Both the position numbers and the translations under genes were made by a program. From Cutaneotrichosporon cavernicola (Eukaryota; Basidiomycota; Tremellomycetes; Trichosporonales; Trichosporonaceae), in assembly GCF_030864355.1 (NCBI RefSeq), contig NC_083398.1:1612001-1676000 (forward strand): a stretch of 64,000 nucleotides of DNA. Direction: 5' to 3'. Positions within the stretch are counted from its first letter, which is position 1; every line of letters starts with the position of its first letter. The notes beneath the pieces are model-generated. The model was not told the DNA's origin. It was given only the letters and a program-made list of their open reading frames with translations, and searched no databases. Below are positions 32,690-42,565 of this stretch, in pieces.

Positions 32690-35418
32690 ATGGCAAAGGA
32701 CAAGGACAAGGAGGACGAGGGCCCACCCGGCGCCGGCACCCTCTTCGTCTATCATGGCGGCTCGGCAACCCTCGACTGGGCAAAGCTCGTGCGTTTCTCA
32801 GCCCCGGATTGCTGCTCACCCCACAGCCCGAAACACAACCGCGTCTTCTTCCTTCACCAGACGTGCTCCTCGATCGCGGCATCGCAGACTATACATACGT
32901 TCCACGTACCGAGGGTGGCGTCCTCGGCCGCGGCAAGTTTAGCACCGTCTATCGCGTTCGCGCAGGCAGCAAGGAGTTTGCCCTCAAACACACCCCGCTC
33001 TATCCTCACCACCCTCTCATTGCGGCGCGTCTTTTGCGCGAGCCGACACTCCTCGCTCAACTTTCACCCCATCCATGCCTTATCGGAGTAGACGGCTTTG
33101 TGCGCACCGACGGCCACTTTTATCTTGTCGGTGCGTAATCTCGGCAAAGGCAGACTGACGCATCAGAGGAGTGCGCGCGCACCCACGTCCCGCTCCCTCA
33201 CCATCCATTGCCACTCGCCCCTTCCCGCGCCGCCTACATCCTGGATCAGCTTATCAGCGTCGTCCGTGACGACTTGCATGCTGGCCGAGTCTGTCACCGC
33301 GACCTCAAGGGCGACAATGTCCTTATCGACATTGAGACGGGCAACATCCTACTGCTCGGTGAGTAACCCGCACGCACCGCCAGCTCACACAGACCTTGGG
33401 TTGGGCACAAACTTTTCAGCATCCGAGCCCAAGCTCACGACATGCTGCGGTTCACCTGCTTTCCACAGCCCCGAGATTGTCAACGCTCTCAACCACCGCC
33501 CAGGAGAGGTCACCTACTATGGGTACGCCACCGTTTGGACGGCACTGACGTCAGCCCCGAGGTCGACATTTGGTGCATCGCGCTCACAATGCTCGCGATG
33601 CTGCTGCAGACGCGCTTCCCACTTGGGCCTCACCACAAGTCGCGGACGATCATGGCCGAGCGCGCTAACGAGTGCCTCGACCTCATGGACGCGATATACC
33701 CACCAGGCGAGCCGTGGCGCGCCCTCGGCCCGGGTGTCGTGACACAGCTCACCGACATTGAGCTCGTCGAGGAAGAGCTGGCGTGGACACGTGTCCGCCG
33801 CGCCATGTACAACTTTGTGGACATTGACGCGCACCGCCGCATGAAGGCATTCGCCAAGTACGACGTAGGGCAGTACATGCGTGCGCGCATTACTGACCAT
33901 GCGCGTATGGTCGCCTTCCGCACCTTCAAGACCACGACGTTCGTTCCATCAGAGGTCAAGCACACGCTTCCTCTCTACCTTGAGATGGAAGACGACGGCC
34001 CTATCGTGTTCCGCAACCCGAGCCATGAGAGCGAGAAGCGCATCGTCAGCTACATCAAGTACCTCCTCCGCTGCGCAGGCATCCTCTACCACCACGTGCC
34101 GGACACGAACCCACCCGTACTCCAGCTCGTGCTCCCGCTCGCTCCACCCGCAGAGGAACCAGACAAACGTCTTCCCCAAACGGAGGGCTGGATGGCGCAA
34201 CTCCTGGGCCTCGGGCGCAAGTCGCCCTTCCGCTCCAACTCTGTCCCACCACCAACTGTGCGGAAGGAGGCGCCACCCCTGCAAGCCGACCTTCGTGGCA
34301 AGCGCGCCTGGGCGCAGCAGGCGTGGATGCAGATCGAGGTCGAGAAGGTCGGCAACCTCTCCGGCAGCCGGCAGCCGTCTCGCGCCCCAAGTCGTGCGCC
34401 TTCACGCCCAACTTCGCGCCCGACCTCGCGCCCAGGAAGCAGAAACCCTAGTAAAAGCGGCCGCCCCGGCTCACGCTCGCGCGCCCTCAGCACACCAGAG
34501 GAGCCCCTCTCCCCGGCCACGGAACACACCACCCTCGAGCCTCTGCAGGAGGGCAAGCCGCACCAGCACCTGATGCGGCACCTGGTAAGTCTCACGGCCG
34601 AGCGGAACGCGGACAAGAAGCCTGTGCCGAGGCGCACAGTGTCGACGCCATTGATCGAGGACCCACCCTCCCCACCCCTCTCGCCGCATGTCCAGTTCGG
34701 CGCCCCGCTGCGGCGCACCGTCTCAGTGTCTATCGCCGCCCTCGCACACGCGCCACGTGTTGTGCTCACTCTCTCTGAGCCACGCGGATACCCGGTGGTG
34801 CGGGAGGCGCTGGCCACTGCCGTACCCCCTCCTCTTGAAGGCTCACGGCGACGTGGGCCAGAAGTGCCGCCAACACCACCGACACGTGCACTCGCCATCC
34901 CAAACGCGGGCGGGGACGACGATGAAGAGCCGTCGCGCGGCCGCTCACGTTCAAAGGAGACACCGCCAAACCACCTCCGCGATGATAGAGAACGGAGTTC
35001 GACGGTCAAGCCTAATACAGGAAAGGGGAGACCGCTCATAATAGACACGAGTGGACACAATACGCCGCGCCCGTCCAAGCCACGGAGACACAGCAAGGAC
35101 CGTGAGCGTACCCACAACGGCGACAAGTGGAGAGCGACGAGCGATTCGGGGCACTCGCGCTCGTCGGTCCAATCGCGGGGGGAAAGCGCACACTCGACCC
35201 GGCGTGGCGATTCCTCCCACTCGCGCATGGGAGAGAGTAATACTTCGCGCCGCTCAAACCCCGGCGAGAGCGGAAGCATGCTCATCCTCAATGTTGGGAA
35301 GGCGGGCGCGGCCGCCGCCATTGCCTCTAGACCCGTCGCGAGGCGCTCGTCCTCGGTCCCGCCACTGTTACCCGTCACACCGATCAAGGGATTGGGGATG
35401 ACGAACCGCGACTCTTAA
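32690..35418 (+). CDS. Divergent Ser/Thr protein kinase with a conserved post-kinase domain and disordered tail
   Basis: Five exons. The N-terminus MAKDKDKEDEGPPGAG leads, across a 38-base intron (32789-32826), to the glycine loop GGVLGRGKFSTVYRV, the ATP-anchoring Lys in EFALKH, catalytic CHRDLKGDNVLI, and a DLG (not DFG) magnesium motif in LLLDLGLGTNF. The activation segment is TTCCGSPAFHSPEIV, and a VDIWCIALTML helix follows. The DLG and GSPAF..PEI combination recalls LKB1. After the kinase comes a region (KTTTFVPSEVKHTLPLYLE...RIVSYIKYLLRCAGILYH) that looks like a KA1-type fold, then about 350 disordered residues with a Ser/Pro/Arg repeat (SRAPSRAPSRPTSRPTSRP). Substrates are unknown. All key catalytic residues except the F of DFG are present. 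Confidence 0.8.
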
Positions 35419-36029
35419 CTTATAGACTGACATCACTGTAGTACCCAGACTGTATTGGCCAGTATGACGACGATGCATTGTTACCAGAGCAGGGAGGGAA
35501 GCAGGGAGGGGAGGTCAAGGCGAGTCGGGAAGGCGGGTAGGGAAGCCAACGTGCACGATAAGAAAAGGCGAGGGAAAACACGAGGGAGCCTTAAGACTTG
35601 GCTGTTTGCTTGTGTGTCAATGGATGAGGAAAGGAAAGAGCCTCTGCCGTACTGTTCCATATGAGATGAGCTGTGAAACCGGAGAGCCAAGTGGCGCACC
35701 ATCCTTCTCTCATCCGTTTCTCATCCGTCTCTCATCCGTCCATTCTCCGTCTTGGTGGTCTCTGTGGCTCCCTCACCAGTTCGTCGTCCATCAGGTGCTC
35801 AGTAAGGGGTTAGGGGATTACTGCTCCATAGCTCCGGCTTGGCCTGCAACCCAACACCCACCGCCGATTGTCGAGCGCCAGCCACTCTGCGTCCAAGCCG
35901 CCAGACGCGCCACTCGTCACTCTCAGCGTCAAACACCAACACGATACATCATTTGCAAACCGCTAACGGCCACGCACGAGCGAAAGGATCAAAGTTTTGA
36001 CAATAACCACAGGGGTCACAATGTCGTGC
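35419..36029. other. Convergent intergenic region
   Basis: The kinase and the Tra2-like gene end toward each other. There is a ctctcatccgtttctcatccgtctctcatccgtc direct repeat near 35707-35740. No gene seen. Confidence 0.45.
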
Positions 36030-37714
36030 TTAGTAACGAGGGCGCTCGTCATACCCACCGCGAGGCGGGCGGTCGTCGCGAGGAGGCCTGTCATCATAAC
36101 GGCTGGTGTCAGCAATGGCCGTACATGTCTGCTGCATTTGTAACGTGAGGGGCATGAGGTTTCAAGATCGCACATGCTCCTCTCTTCCGTTGCTTCCTCC
36201 CCATGTGCTCTGCCTCCTTCGCCACCCCACACCGCCTGTACTCACTCAGGAGGGGGACCGCGACGGTAGTCATCATAACCACCGCCGCCACCACCGCCGC
36301 GACGGTCATCGTGACGGTCGTAGCCGCCACGGCGGTCATCATAACGGCCACCACCACCACCACCACCGCCACGGCGGTCATCGTAGCGGTCATCATAGCC
36401 ACGCGGGCCGCGGTCAGAGTAACGCGCATCGTACGAGCGGGGCTGGTAAGGACGCTCGTCATGACCGCCGTAGCCGCCACCACCGCCGTAGCCACCACCG
36501 TAGCCGCCACCGCCACCGTAGCGGCCGCCGCCGCCGCCGCCGAATCCAGGGCGGTCATACTTGACGCCGTGGTAGCGGCCCGGCGTGGGGGTACGCGCGC
36601 GGCCACGCTTGGCGTGGGTGATGGTGATCACGCGGCCCTCAAAGTCCTTGCCCGAGAACTCGGAGATGGCGGCCTCAGCCTCGGCCGAGGTTTCAAACAT
36701 GACAAAGCCGAAGCCACGCGACTCCTCTGATTGTCAGCCAAAGAACGACGGCCGACGTACGGGTGTGGGGGTCGAGCATGATCTGGGCCTTGATGATCTT
36801 GCCGCACTTGGAGAAGTGGTCCTCGAGAACGCGGTCGGTAATCGAGCGCGCAAGCCCACTGACGTGCAGGTTGTTACCCTTGTTAGTGGAGCCGTCCTCG
36901 CCGCTGGTGTCAGAGGTGACGGAAGTGTTACTCACCGGCCACGGTCCCCACGGTCTCCACGGTCCCCACGGTCCTCACCGCCGCCGTTGCGGCCCGGCGA
37001 GCGCGACCGGTCGCGACGCGGAGGAGGCGAACGCTCACGCTCGCGCTCGTCGCGGCGGGGCGAGGGAGCGCGGGGCGAACCGTCACGCTGCTCGCGGTAG
37101 TTGTCACCGGCGGGAGCCGAGTTCTGCCAAACTGCGAACGTTAGATTGTCCATCAAGTGAGTGTGCGGGGAGAAGGGGCCTCGGGGGAAAACGTAGTGTG
37201 GGTGGAGGAAGGTCAAGTTATGGCTGAGTGGGAAGGTAAAGGAAGGCTGATGCAAGTGAGGAAGGTAGAAACAGAGCACACACAAGCTGGGAAAGCTAGA
37301 CCCAGTTGCGCCATGACAGCGCCTCACTCGCCGTGGATGGCTTGTAGGCCAGTTGTTGGCTACACTAGCAGACTATGCTGGGCAGGAATGCAGGCTGGCG
37401 AAGGTTGCCAAGAAAGCGTGTTCACGTTGCGTTGCTGCGTTGCTTCGCTGGCGTCTGGACACATGGCGGGACCTGGCCGTGGTAGCCGCACTGGTCGCTG
37501 CACGGCACAGGCTGGCGCAGTGGATGGGGGCGGAGACGAGACGAGACGAGAACGGGCGACAGAACAAAGCCGGAACAAAGGCGAGGCGCTACGAAAGTGG
37601 AGGCGGAGGTCGCTGGTCGCCTTGCGGCAGGTGCGGACCACGTTGATAACGGCGGGGCGGAGGCGGGGCGGAGGCGGAGAGAGCGGGAGACGTACCGTCG
37701 GAGGGGTCGGACAT
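36030..37714 (-). CDS. RRM splicing factor, Tra2-like, with RS and RGG regions
   Basis: The protein starts MSDPSDVWQNSAPAGDN. It has an Arg/Ser-rich region (SPRRDERERERSPPPRRDRS), a Gly/Asp/Arg stretch, then one RRM. In the RRM, RNP2 is NNLHVSGLA and RNP1 is RGFGFVMFE, with KCGKIIKAQIM between them. The C-terminus is a long Gly/Tyr/Arg tract (GGGGGYGGGYGGGG and repeated DRRGG). This RS-RRM-Gly layout is that of transformer-2-type SR-like splicing activators. The RGG part resembles low-complexity domains that condense. Introns are inferred after codon 6, before GEDGST, within HTQESRG, and before the last exon, which encodes RYDDRPPRDDRPPRGG. Individual tail residues depend on repeat alignment. 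Confidence 0.8.
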
Positions 37715-37868
37715 GGTCGTTAGTGACTAGATGGTGTTGTTGAGACGAGTGTCAAGTCAACTCGACAGCAAGTGGCTTGCGGCGATACCGGAAATTGCCG
37801 TGTGGCATGGCATCACCACCCAACTATTTCTGAATAACCAGGCCGTATTCATTCTATCTCTCTCCGTT

Positions 37869-38961
37869 CTACGCCTTGACCTGTACATGATGCGCCTCGT
37901 CCTCCGTCGCCTTCTCCTCTGCGCCTTCACCAGCATTGGTGTTTGCGCTCGCACCCATACCCATAGCCTTGCGGAATTGCGCCCGAAGGTCGTCGCTCAC
38001 GCCCAAACGCTGCTCCCGTCCTCCCATGTGATCGACGTTTGCCCAGCTTTGAATCTCCCCGCGCCACTTTTTGCCATCAAAGTTTGCACGCACGCGCATC
38101 ACGCTCGTGTTGAGGCATGGCTTGTGCGTGTCCACGCCCCTGGCCACAGAGAAGGAGAGGGGAGGGGAGAGAAGAGCACCGAGCAGCGCGGAGAGATATG
38201 CTCCGTGGCTCACGATCAACACGGTTGGTTCAGGTTCGGAAGGATCAGTCGATGCAGATGCGTGTTCGGCGAAGAAGCCCTCCGCCCACTCTTTGACACG
38301 GGCCCGGAAGCTGCTGTCAGCGCCTCCGAGAGATGACTCACACTCCACTCTGTTCCGCGTCGGCGGGGATGCCGTCCTTGGGCGTCCAGCGCTTGCCCTC
38401 GAGCGAGCCGAGTTGACGTTCGCGCAATCCTGGGTCCGCGACGAGCTTGAGGCCCGGGTGCTTGTTGACGACAGCCTGGGCGGTCTGGCGTCAGTCGTGT
38501 GGATGACGAGATGGCGATCAGGATCACGTCTTCTGTACACAGCTCGGACAGCACCGTCACATGTCACACGACAGACGTTGCACTCGACACAGGCGTTGTC
38601 ACAAGCTCTCTACACCACCATCATGCCGTCCTCACCTCAAACGCGCGCGTCAGATGCGAACTCCGTGCCTCGGTGAACGGGATTGTCTGGAGCGCGTCCG
38701 CGAGCAGTGCCGCCTCCATCTGACCCTGCTCGTTTAAGTGGACATCGATGTTGCCCTGGATGATCCCCTGGGCGTTACTGCGGTTAGCGCGCGCGAGCGG
38801 CGAGTGGACGACCCAGGAAGCTCGAGCGACATGGTCTCCCGCCATCATATATCAGCCAGGTGGCGGAGCCACGCAGGATGCCACAGCTCCATTGGCGCAA
38901 GCGCAAGCGCAAGTGCAACTCACTACTCGGTTTGACCGTGACGACAAAAGTAAACGAGCAT
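37869..38961 (-). CDS. Histidine phosphatase (phosphoglycerate mutase superfamily)
   Basis: The first exon encodes MLVYFCRHGQTE, with catalytic His in the RHG motif at residues 7-9. An intron of about 130 bases follows, and the frame resumes as YNAQGIIQGNIDVHLNEQG, a clear RHG-family match. Later blocks are LKLVADPGLRERQLGSLEGK and the second catalytic His in VLIVSHGAYLSALLGALL. The tail is Gly/Ala/Glu-rich. The family includes fructose-2,6-bisphosphatase, phosphoglycerate mutase and TIGAR-like enzymes. The exact substrate cannot be chosen. The ATG at 38961 is the only one that keeps the RHG motif. The gene is divergent from adenosine kinase. Confidence 0.85.
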
Positions 38962-39275
38962 AGTTAGTTAGAGTGTAGAGTCAACATAAGTGCGCCTTGA
39001 GCGGAAATCCATCCAAGCTTCCAAGACGATACTGACACCGGCTCGCCAGAAGCCGAAGCCGACGATCTGACGGATGAGAGCGGACAAGTAGCAGATGACG
39101 CTTGCTCACGTGCCTTCCACGTGAAGGAGAATTGAGACAAAAACCCCTAAATATATTTCTCCAACCCCGCAACCCTTGCCCAGTACTCCCCCCTTCGCGT
39201 GTTCAGGTACACCTTGTAGCAACGTGCACACCTTAGATTTCGAGAAACCAACGTTTCAATACTATCACATCCACA
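38962..39275. promoter_or_regulatory. Bidirectional promoter of the histidine phosphatase and adenosine kinase genes
   Basis: The 314 bp between divergent starts is AT-richer than average. It holds cacgtgccttccacgtg, an inverted pair of cacgtg-like sites, at about 39108-39124. Confidence 0.5.
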
Positions 39276-40618
39276 ATGTCGTCCCCCGTCGTCGTCTGCA
39301 TCGGTAACCCCCTCGTACGTTCATCGCTGCATCTGGCTAGCCTTATGTTACGGCCAGCCGCTTGCAAGCATACTTCCTGTCACTCAATCGCTGACCCCAG
39401 CTCGACATCCAGGTGTCGCCCCAGGATGGCCCCAAGTACCTCGAGAAGTATGGGCTCAAGTCGAACGACGCCATCCTCGCCGAGGAGAAGCACATGCCCA
39501 TTTACGAGGACATTGTCGCCAACTCCGAGGTTACTTACGTTGCGGGCGGTGCTGCGCAGAACGCAGCTCGTGCGGCTTCGGTGAGTTTACCGGACGTCAA
39601 GTATGGGCGCTGTGTCACGTCGAGCGTGCTGCACTTTCTTTATGAGCAGCAGCACAGCCTTGGTCGGGGAAGCTACGCCGTGCTTACCAGCTTCCCCACC
39701 CTGACTTGCGTTCCGGCTCGCTCCATGTCCGCTTCCACTCGCTTCTCGCAGCTGAGCTGACCTCAGTACGTCCTCCCTCCCAAGTCGGTTGCCTACATCG
39801 GCTCGGTCGGTGACGACGACCTCAAGGCAACCCTCCAGAAAGTTAACGAGACCGAGGGCGTCGTGAGCGCCTACGAGGTCCAGCCCGCCCCCACCAAGAC
39901 TGGCGCCTGCGCTGTCATCCTCTCCAACCACGACCGCTCGCTCGTCACCACCCTCCGTGCCGCCGAGATGTTCCACAAGGAGCACCTCGCCAAGCCCGAG
40001 GTTGCCGCGCTCATCAACAGCGCCAAGTACTTCTACATTGGTGGCTTCTTCCTCACCCACGGCATTGAGTCGGCCCTCGAGATCGCCAAGGCCGCCTCTA
40101 GCCGCGGCAAGACTGTCGTCCTCAACCTCTCGGCTCCCTTCATTGCCCAGTTCTTCAAGGTCCAGCTTGAGGAGCTCCTCCCCCACGTCGACATCCTGAT
40201 CGGCAACGAGTCCGAGGCCGCCGCGTACGCCGAGTCCGCTGGCCTTGTCGACGCCGCCCCCGCCCAGGTCGCGTCTACCCTCGCCGTCTTCTCCAAGTCG
40301 AACGCCTCGCGGCCCCGCATCGTCATCATCACCCAGGGTGCCGACAGCACTCTGGTCGCGTCGAGCTCGCCCTCGTCCTCGGCCGCCAACCTCTCCCCTT
40401 CGGACCCCAACCCCAAGGTCTACCCCGTTTCCAAGCTCTCCGACGAGCAGATCATCGACACCAACGGTGCCGGTGACATGTTCGCTGGTGGTCTCCTTGG
40501 TGCTCTTGCCCAGGGCAAGACCCTCGACGAGGCCATCGAGGTCGGCCACAAGCTCGGCCAGATGTGCTGCGGCCAGATCGGGCCCAAGCTCCAGTTCCCC
40601 AAGGTTAACGTCATCTAA
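39276..40618 (+). CDS. ADO1: Adenosine kinase
   Basis: Three exons. The N-terminus MSSPVVVCIGNPLLDIQVS is the usual adenosine-kinase start (the first intron falls between the two L residues). The ribokinase-family signatures are VAGGAAQNAARAASYVLPP with VAYIGSVGDDD, then DTNGAGDMFAGGLLGALAQG, whose Asp is the catalytic base. The cytosolic enzyme phosphorylates adenosine to AMP. It salvages purines and clears adenosine made by the methyl cycle. It ends KLQFPKVNVI at 40618. Splice donors GTACGT and GTGAGT and the CTGACCCCAG and CTGACCTCAG acceptors are standard for this window. Strong C-ending codon bias suggests high expression. Confidence 0.95.
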
Positions 40619-41291
40619 GCGGTTGCGCGGAAGAGTCAGATCTTGAGAGCTTGTGAGAAGAACATCCAAAAGGGCCTCAACGCCCGCATACCCACACACA
40701 CACATACCCAACATTTGTATCCATCTCATCGAAGGATGCATCATTTCAACAGTGCCGGGGCCTCAGGCTGGGGCCCGAGGGCCTTGGTCACAGGGGGGAG
40801 GGCCGTAGTCTATTGAGCAAGCTGCGACAGCAGGCACCTGGCCAGCGGCAGGTGTAGATGTTCAGGAGCTGAGCAGCAGGAGTTGCGGTCACATCGAGAG
40901 AGTGACGGGAGACACTCAGAGTATCGTTCCGCATGGAGCCACACGGCGGCAGGGCTGCTATCTGCCCAGTGAGCGCACACAAAAGAGATCGACAACACCA
41001 AGAGGCAACCAGAAGATGCCGGAAGGCCATCACGTGATTATCGTAATTTTACATCCTAATCTCATTTAGGATATATCCTAATGCTGATCGGCGATCAAGT
41101 GGCGGTTTCGGTGATTGATAAGCATTCGCATGTTGACTTTGAGAACAGCTTGTCATTGTTCTTCATCCTCGTTCTGCACGTCGAAGAACATAAATACGCC
41201 GCCGCTGACAACTGGGAGATCATCAATTCTCTTTCTGAACACTATCTCATCGGAACATCTTATCAAACACACACCAAACAAGCACACCCAA
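40619..41291. other. Intergenic region upstream of the hemerythrin-like gene
   Basis: No gene. There is a clearly AT-rich patch (tcctaatctcatttaggatatatcctaat) at about 41052-41081 that is nearly palindromic. The rest is unremarkable. Confidence 0.45.
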
Positions 41292-41789
41292 ATGTCGCGC
41301 ACAAACCGCACCGACGCAGAATGGTACGCCGCCCCCTCCTCGGGCATGGCGCGTATCCACAAAGGCTTCAAAGCCGCATTCGCCGAAAATCACCGCCTCG
41401 CCGACGGCTCCTTCCACAAATACGGCATGTCGTTACAAGGATTCCTGCACCATGCCCGCTCCGTCGCATTGAGTCTAGATGGCCACCACCGGGGGGAAGA
41501 GGCCAGCATCTTCCCTATCCTCGCTAAACACCACCCGGCCTTTGCGAATACCAGCGCCCATGTGGCTAGCCACAAGATCATCCACGACGGACTGGATCGG
41601 TATAATGCTTACCTTGACAAAGCGACGACCAATCCAAAGAGCTACAATGCCGCCGAGTTCCGCGCTGTCATTGAGAGCTTTAAGGAGCCGATGGAGAGAC
41701 ACCTCGATCAGGAGGTGCGCGATCTCGAGCCGACCACCCTTAGGATGATGGGCGTGACGGTTGACGACCTTAAGCGGCTCCCGTTCTAG
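41292..41789 (+). CDS. Hemerythrin-like HHE domain protein
   Basis: A single uninterrupted exon encodes 165 residues, MSRTNRTDAEWYAAPSSGM... with the HHE metal-ligand layout: IHKGFKAAF, then LDGHHRGEEASIFPIL, HVASHKIIHDGLDRY and MERHLDQEVRDLEP. The repeated His/Glu pairs can bind a di-iron centre. HHE proteins carry oxygen or sense iron or nitric oxide. The function here is not known. It has no intron, although most neighbours have several. The start has a good context (ccaaatgtcgcg) and codons are C-ending. Confidence 0.85.
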   Translation: MSRTNRTDAEWYAAPSSGMARIHKGFKAAFAENHRLADGSFHKYGMSLQGFLHHARSVALSLDGHHRGEEASIFPILAKHHPAFANTSAHVASHKIIHDGLDRYNAYLDKATTNPKSYNAAEFRAVIESFKEPMERHLDQEVRDLEPTTLRMMGVTVDDLKRLPF

Positions 41790-42565
41790 GCCGAGTCGAA
41801 CCGTATAGATATACTACTATAGATACAGGTTAATGTACTTTACATCAGAAGCGAACTTTCCAGAGTTGCGATGCCGATCGAGTCGTGTTTCTACTGACCT
41901 GCCTCAGGGCCTGCTTCGAGACTGCTATGCCCATCCTGGGGCTGCCATGTAGCTCTGGCGCAGTTCGTGGGCGCAGCCCATAGTTGGCAGACAACACCCA
42001 GCACTGGCCTGCTGTCGATCCGACCACAAACCCACCTACTCCGCCGAAAACTGCAGTGCGACGTATGCTGGATGGCCCAGATTAAGGTGGCCCAGATTAA
42101 GGTGGAGCAGGTGCTGTGTTTGTTTGAGGGTAGGGGAGGGTTCGGGAGGTGGTGAGGTTGTCTCGTATGAGTCAGGAGAAGCACCCTGGCGGAGGAGCAG
42201 ACGGGAGTCTGGGAGAGGGAGGTGCCACATGCCAGGACCAGATCTGTTAAGTCGCACTCAAGTACAGTAGATGATGTTAAACATGCTGTAAATTGCATTG
42301 CCAGCACCAGAGCGGTGAACAATAGAGTGAGCAGAAACACGCGCTTCATGTTGCTAATGTAGCTCAACTTCTACCTTGCTGATAACGGACAGCGTACGTT
42401 CAGTTGCGTCTATCTCGCAATTTACACAGCGGCACGCCCGCCCAGCCTTTGGAACGTCTCTATCAATGCAGATCCATAGGGTATCTATAGTACCAGGTGT
42501 ACATACAGCGCGGCACGCCGCGGTCGCGGTCACTCGCTGGGCTTCCTCTGCCCTCTCTAAAGCAC
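41790..42565. other. Intergenic region between the HHE and NOG1 genes
   Basis: It contains the uncertain secreted frame and the NOG1 3' UTR. A 15-bp tandem duplication, taaggtggcccagat, is at about 42076-42105. Confidence 0.4.
41891..42349 (-). CDS. Candidate small secreted protein (uncertain)
   Basis: Minus-strand frame with an N-terminus MKRVFLLTLLFTALVLAMQF that looks like a signal peptide, followed by a Cys-containing segment (TACLTSSTVLECDLTDLVLACG) and then low-quality sequence. A tandem repeat (ccttaatctgggcca twice) lies in its middle. The signal-like start may be chance hydrophobicity in this frame. No family match. Confidence 0.25.
   Translation of the reverse strand: MKRVFLLTLLFTALVLAMQFTACLTSSTVLECDLTDLVLACGTSLSQTPVCSSARVLLLTHTRQPHHLPNPPLPSNKHSTCSTLIWATLIWAIQHTSHCSFRRSRWVCGRIDSRPVLGVVCQLWAAPTNCARATWQPQDGHSSLEAGPEAGQ

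Noticed and set aside
34086..35387. Minus-strand frame of 433 codons opposite the kinase tail
   Set aside because: Compositional shadow of the disordered, GC-rich coding sequence, with no independent support.
39587..40744. Minus-strand frame of 385 codons opposite adenosine kinase
   Set aside because: Typical antisense shadow of a highly codon-biased gene; no domain or start context.
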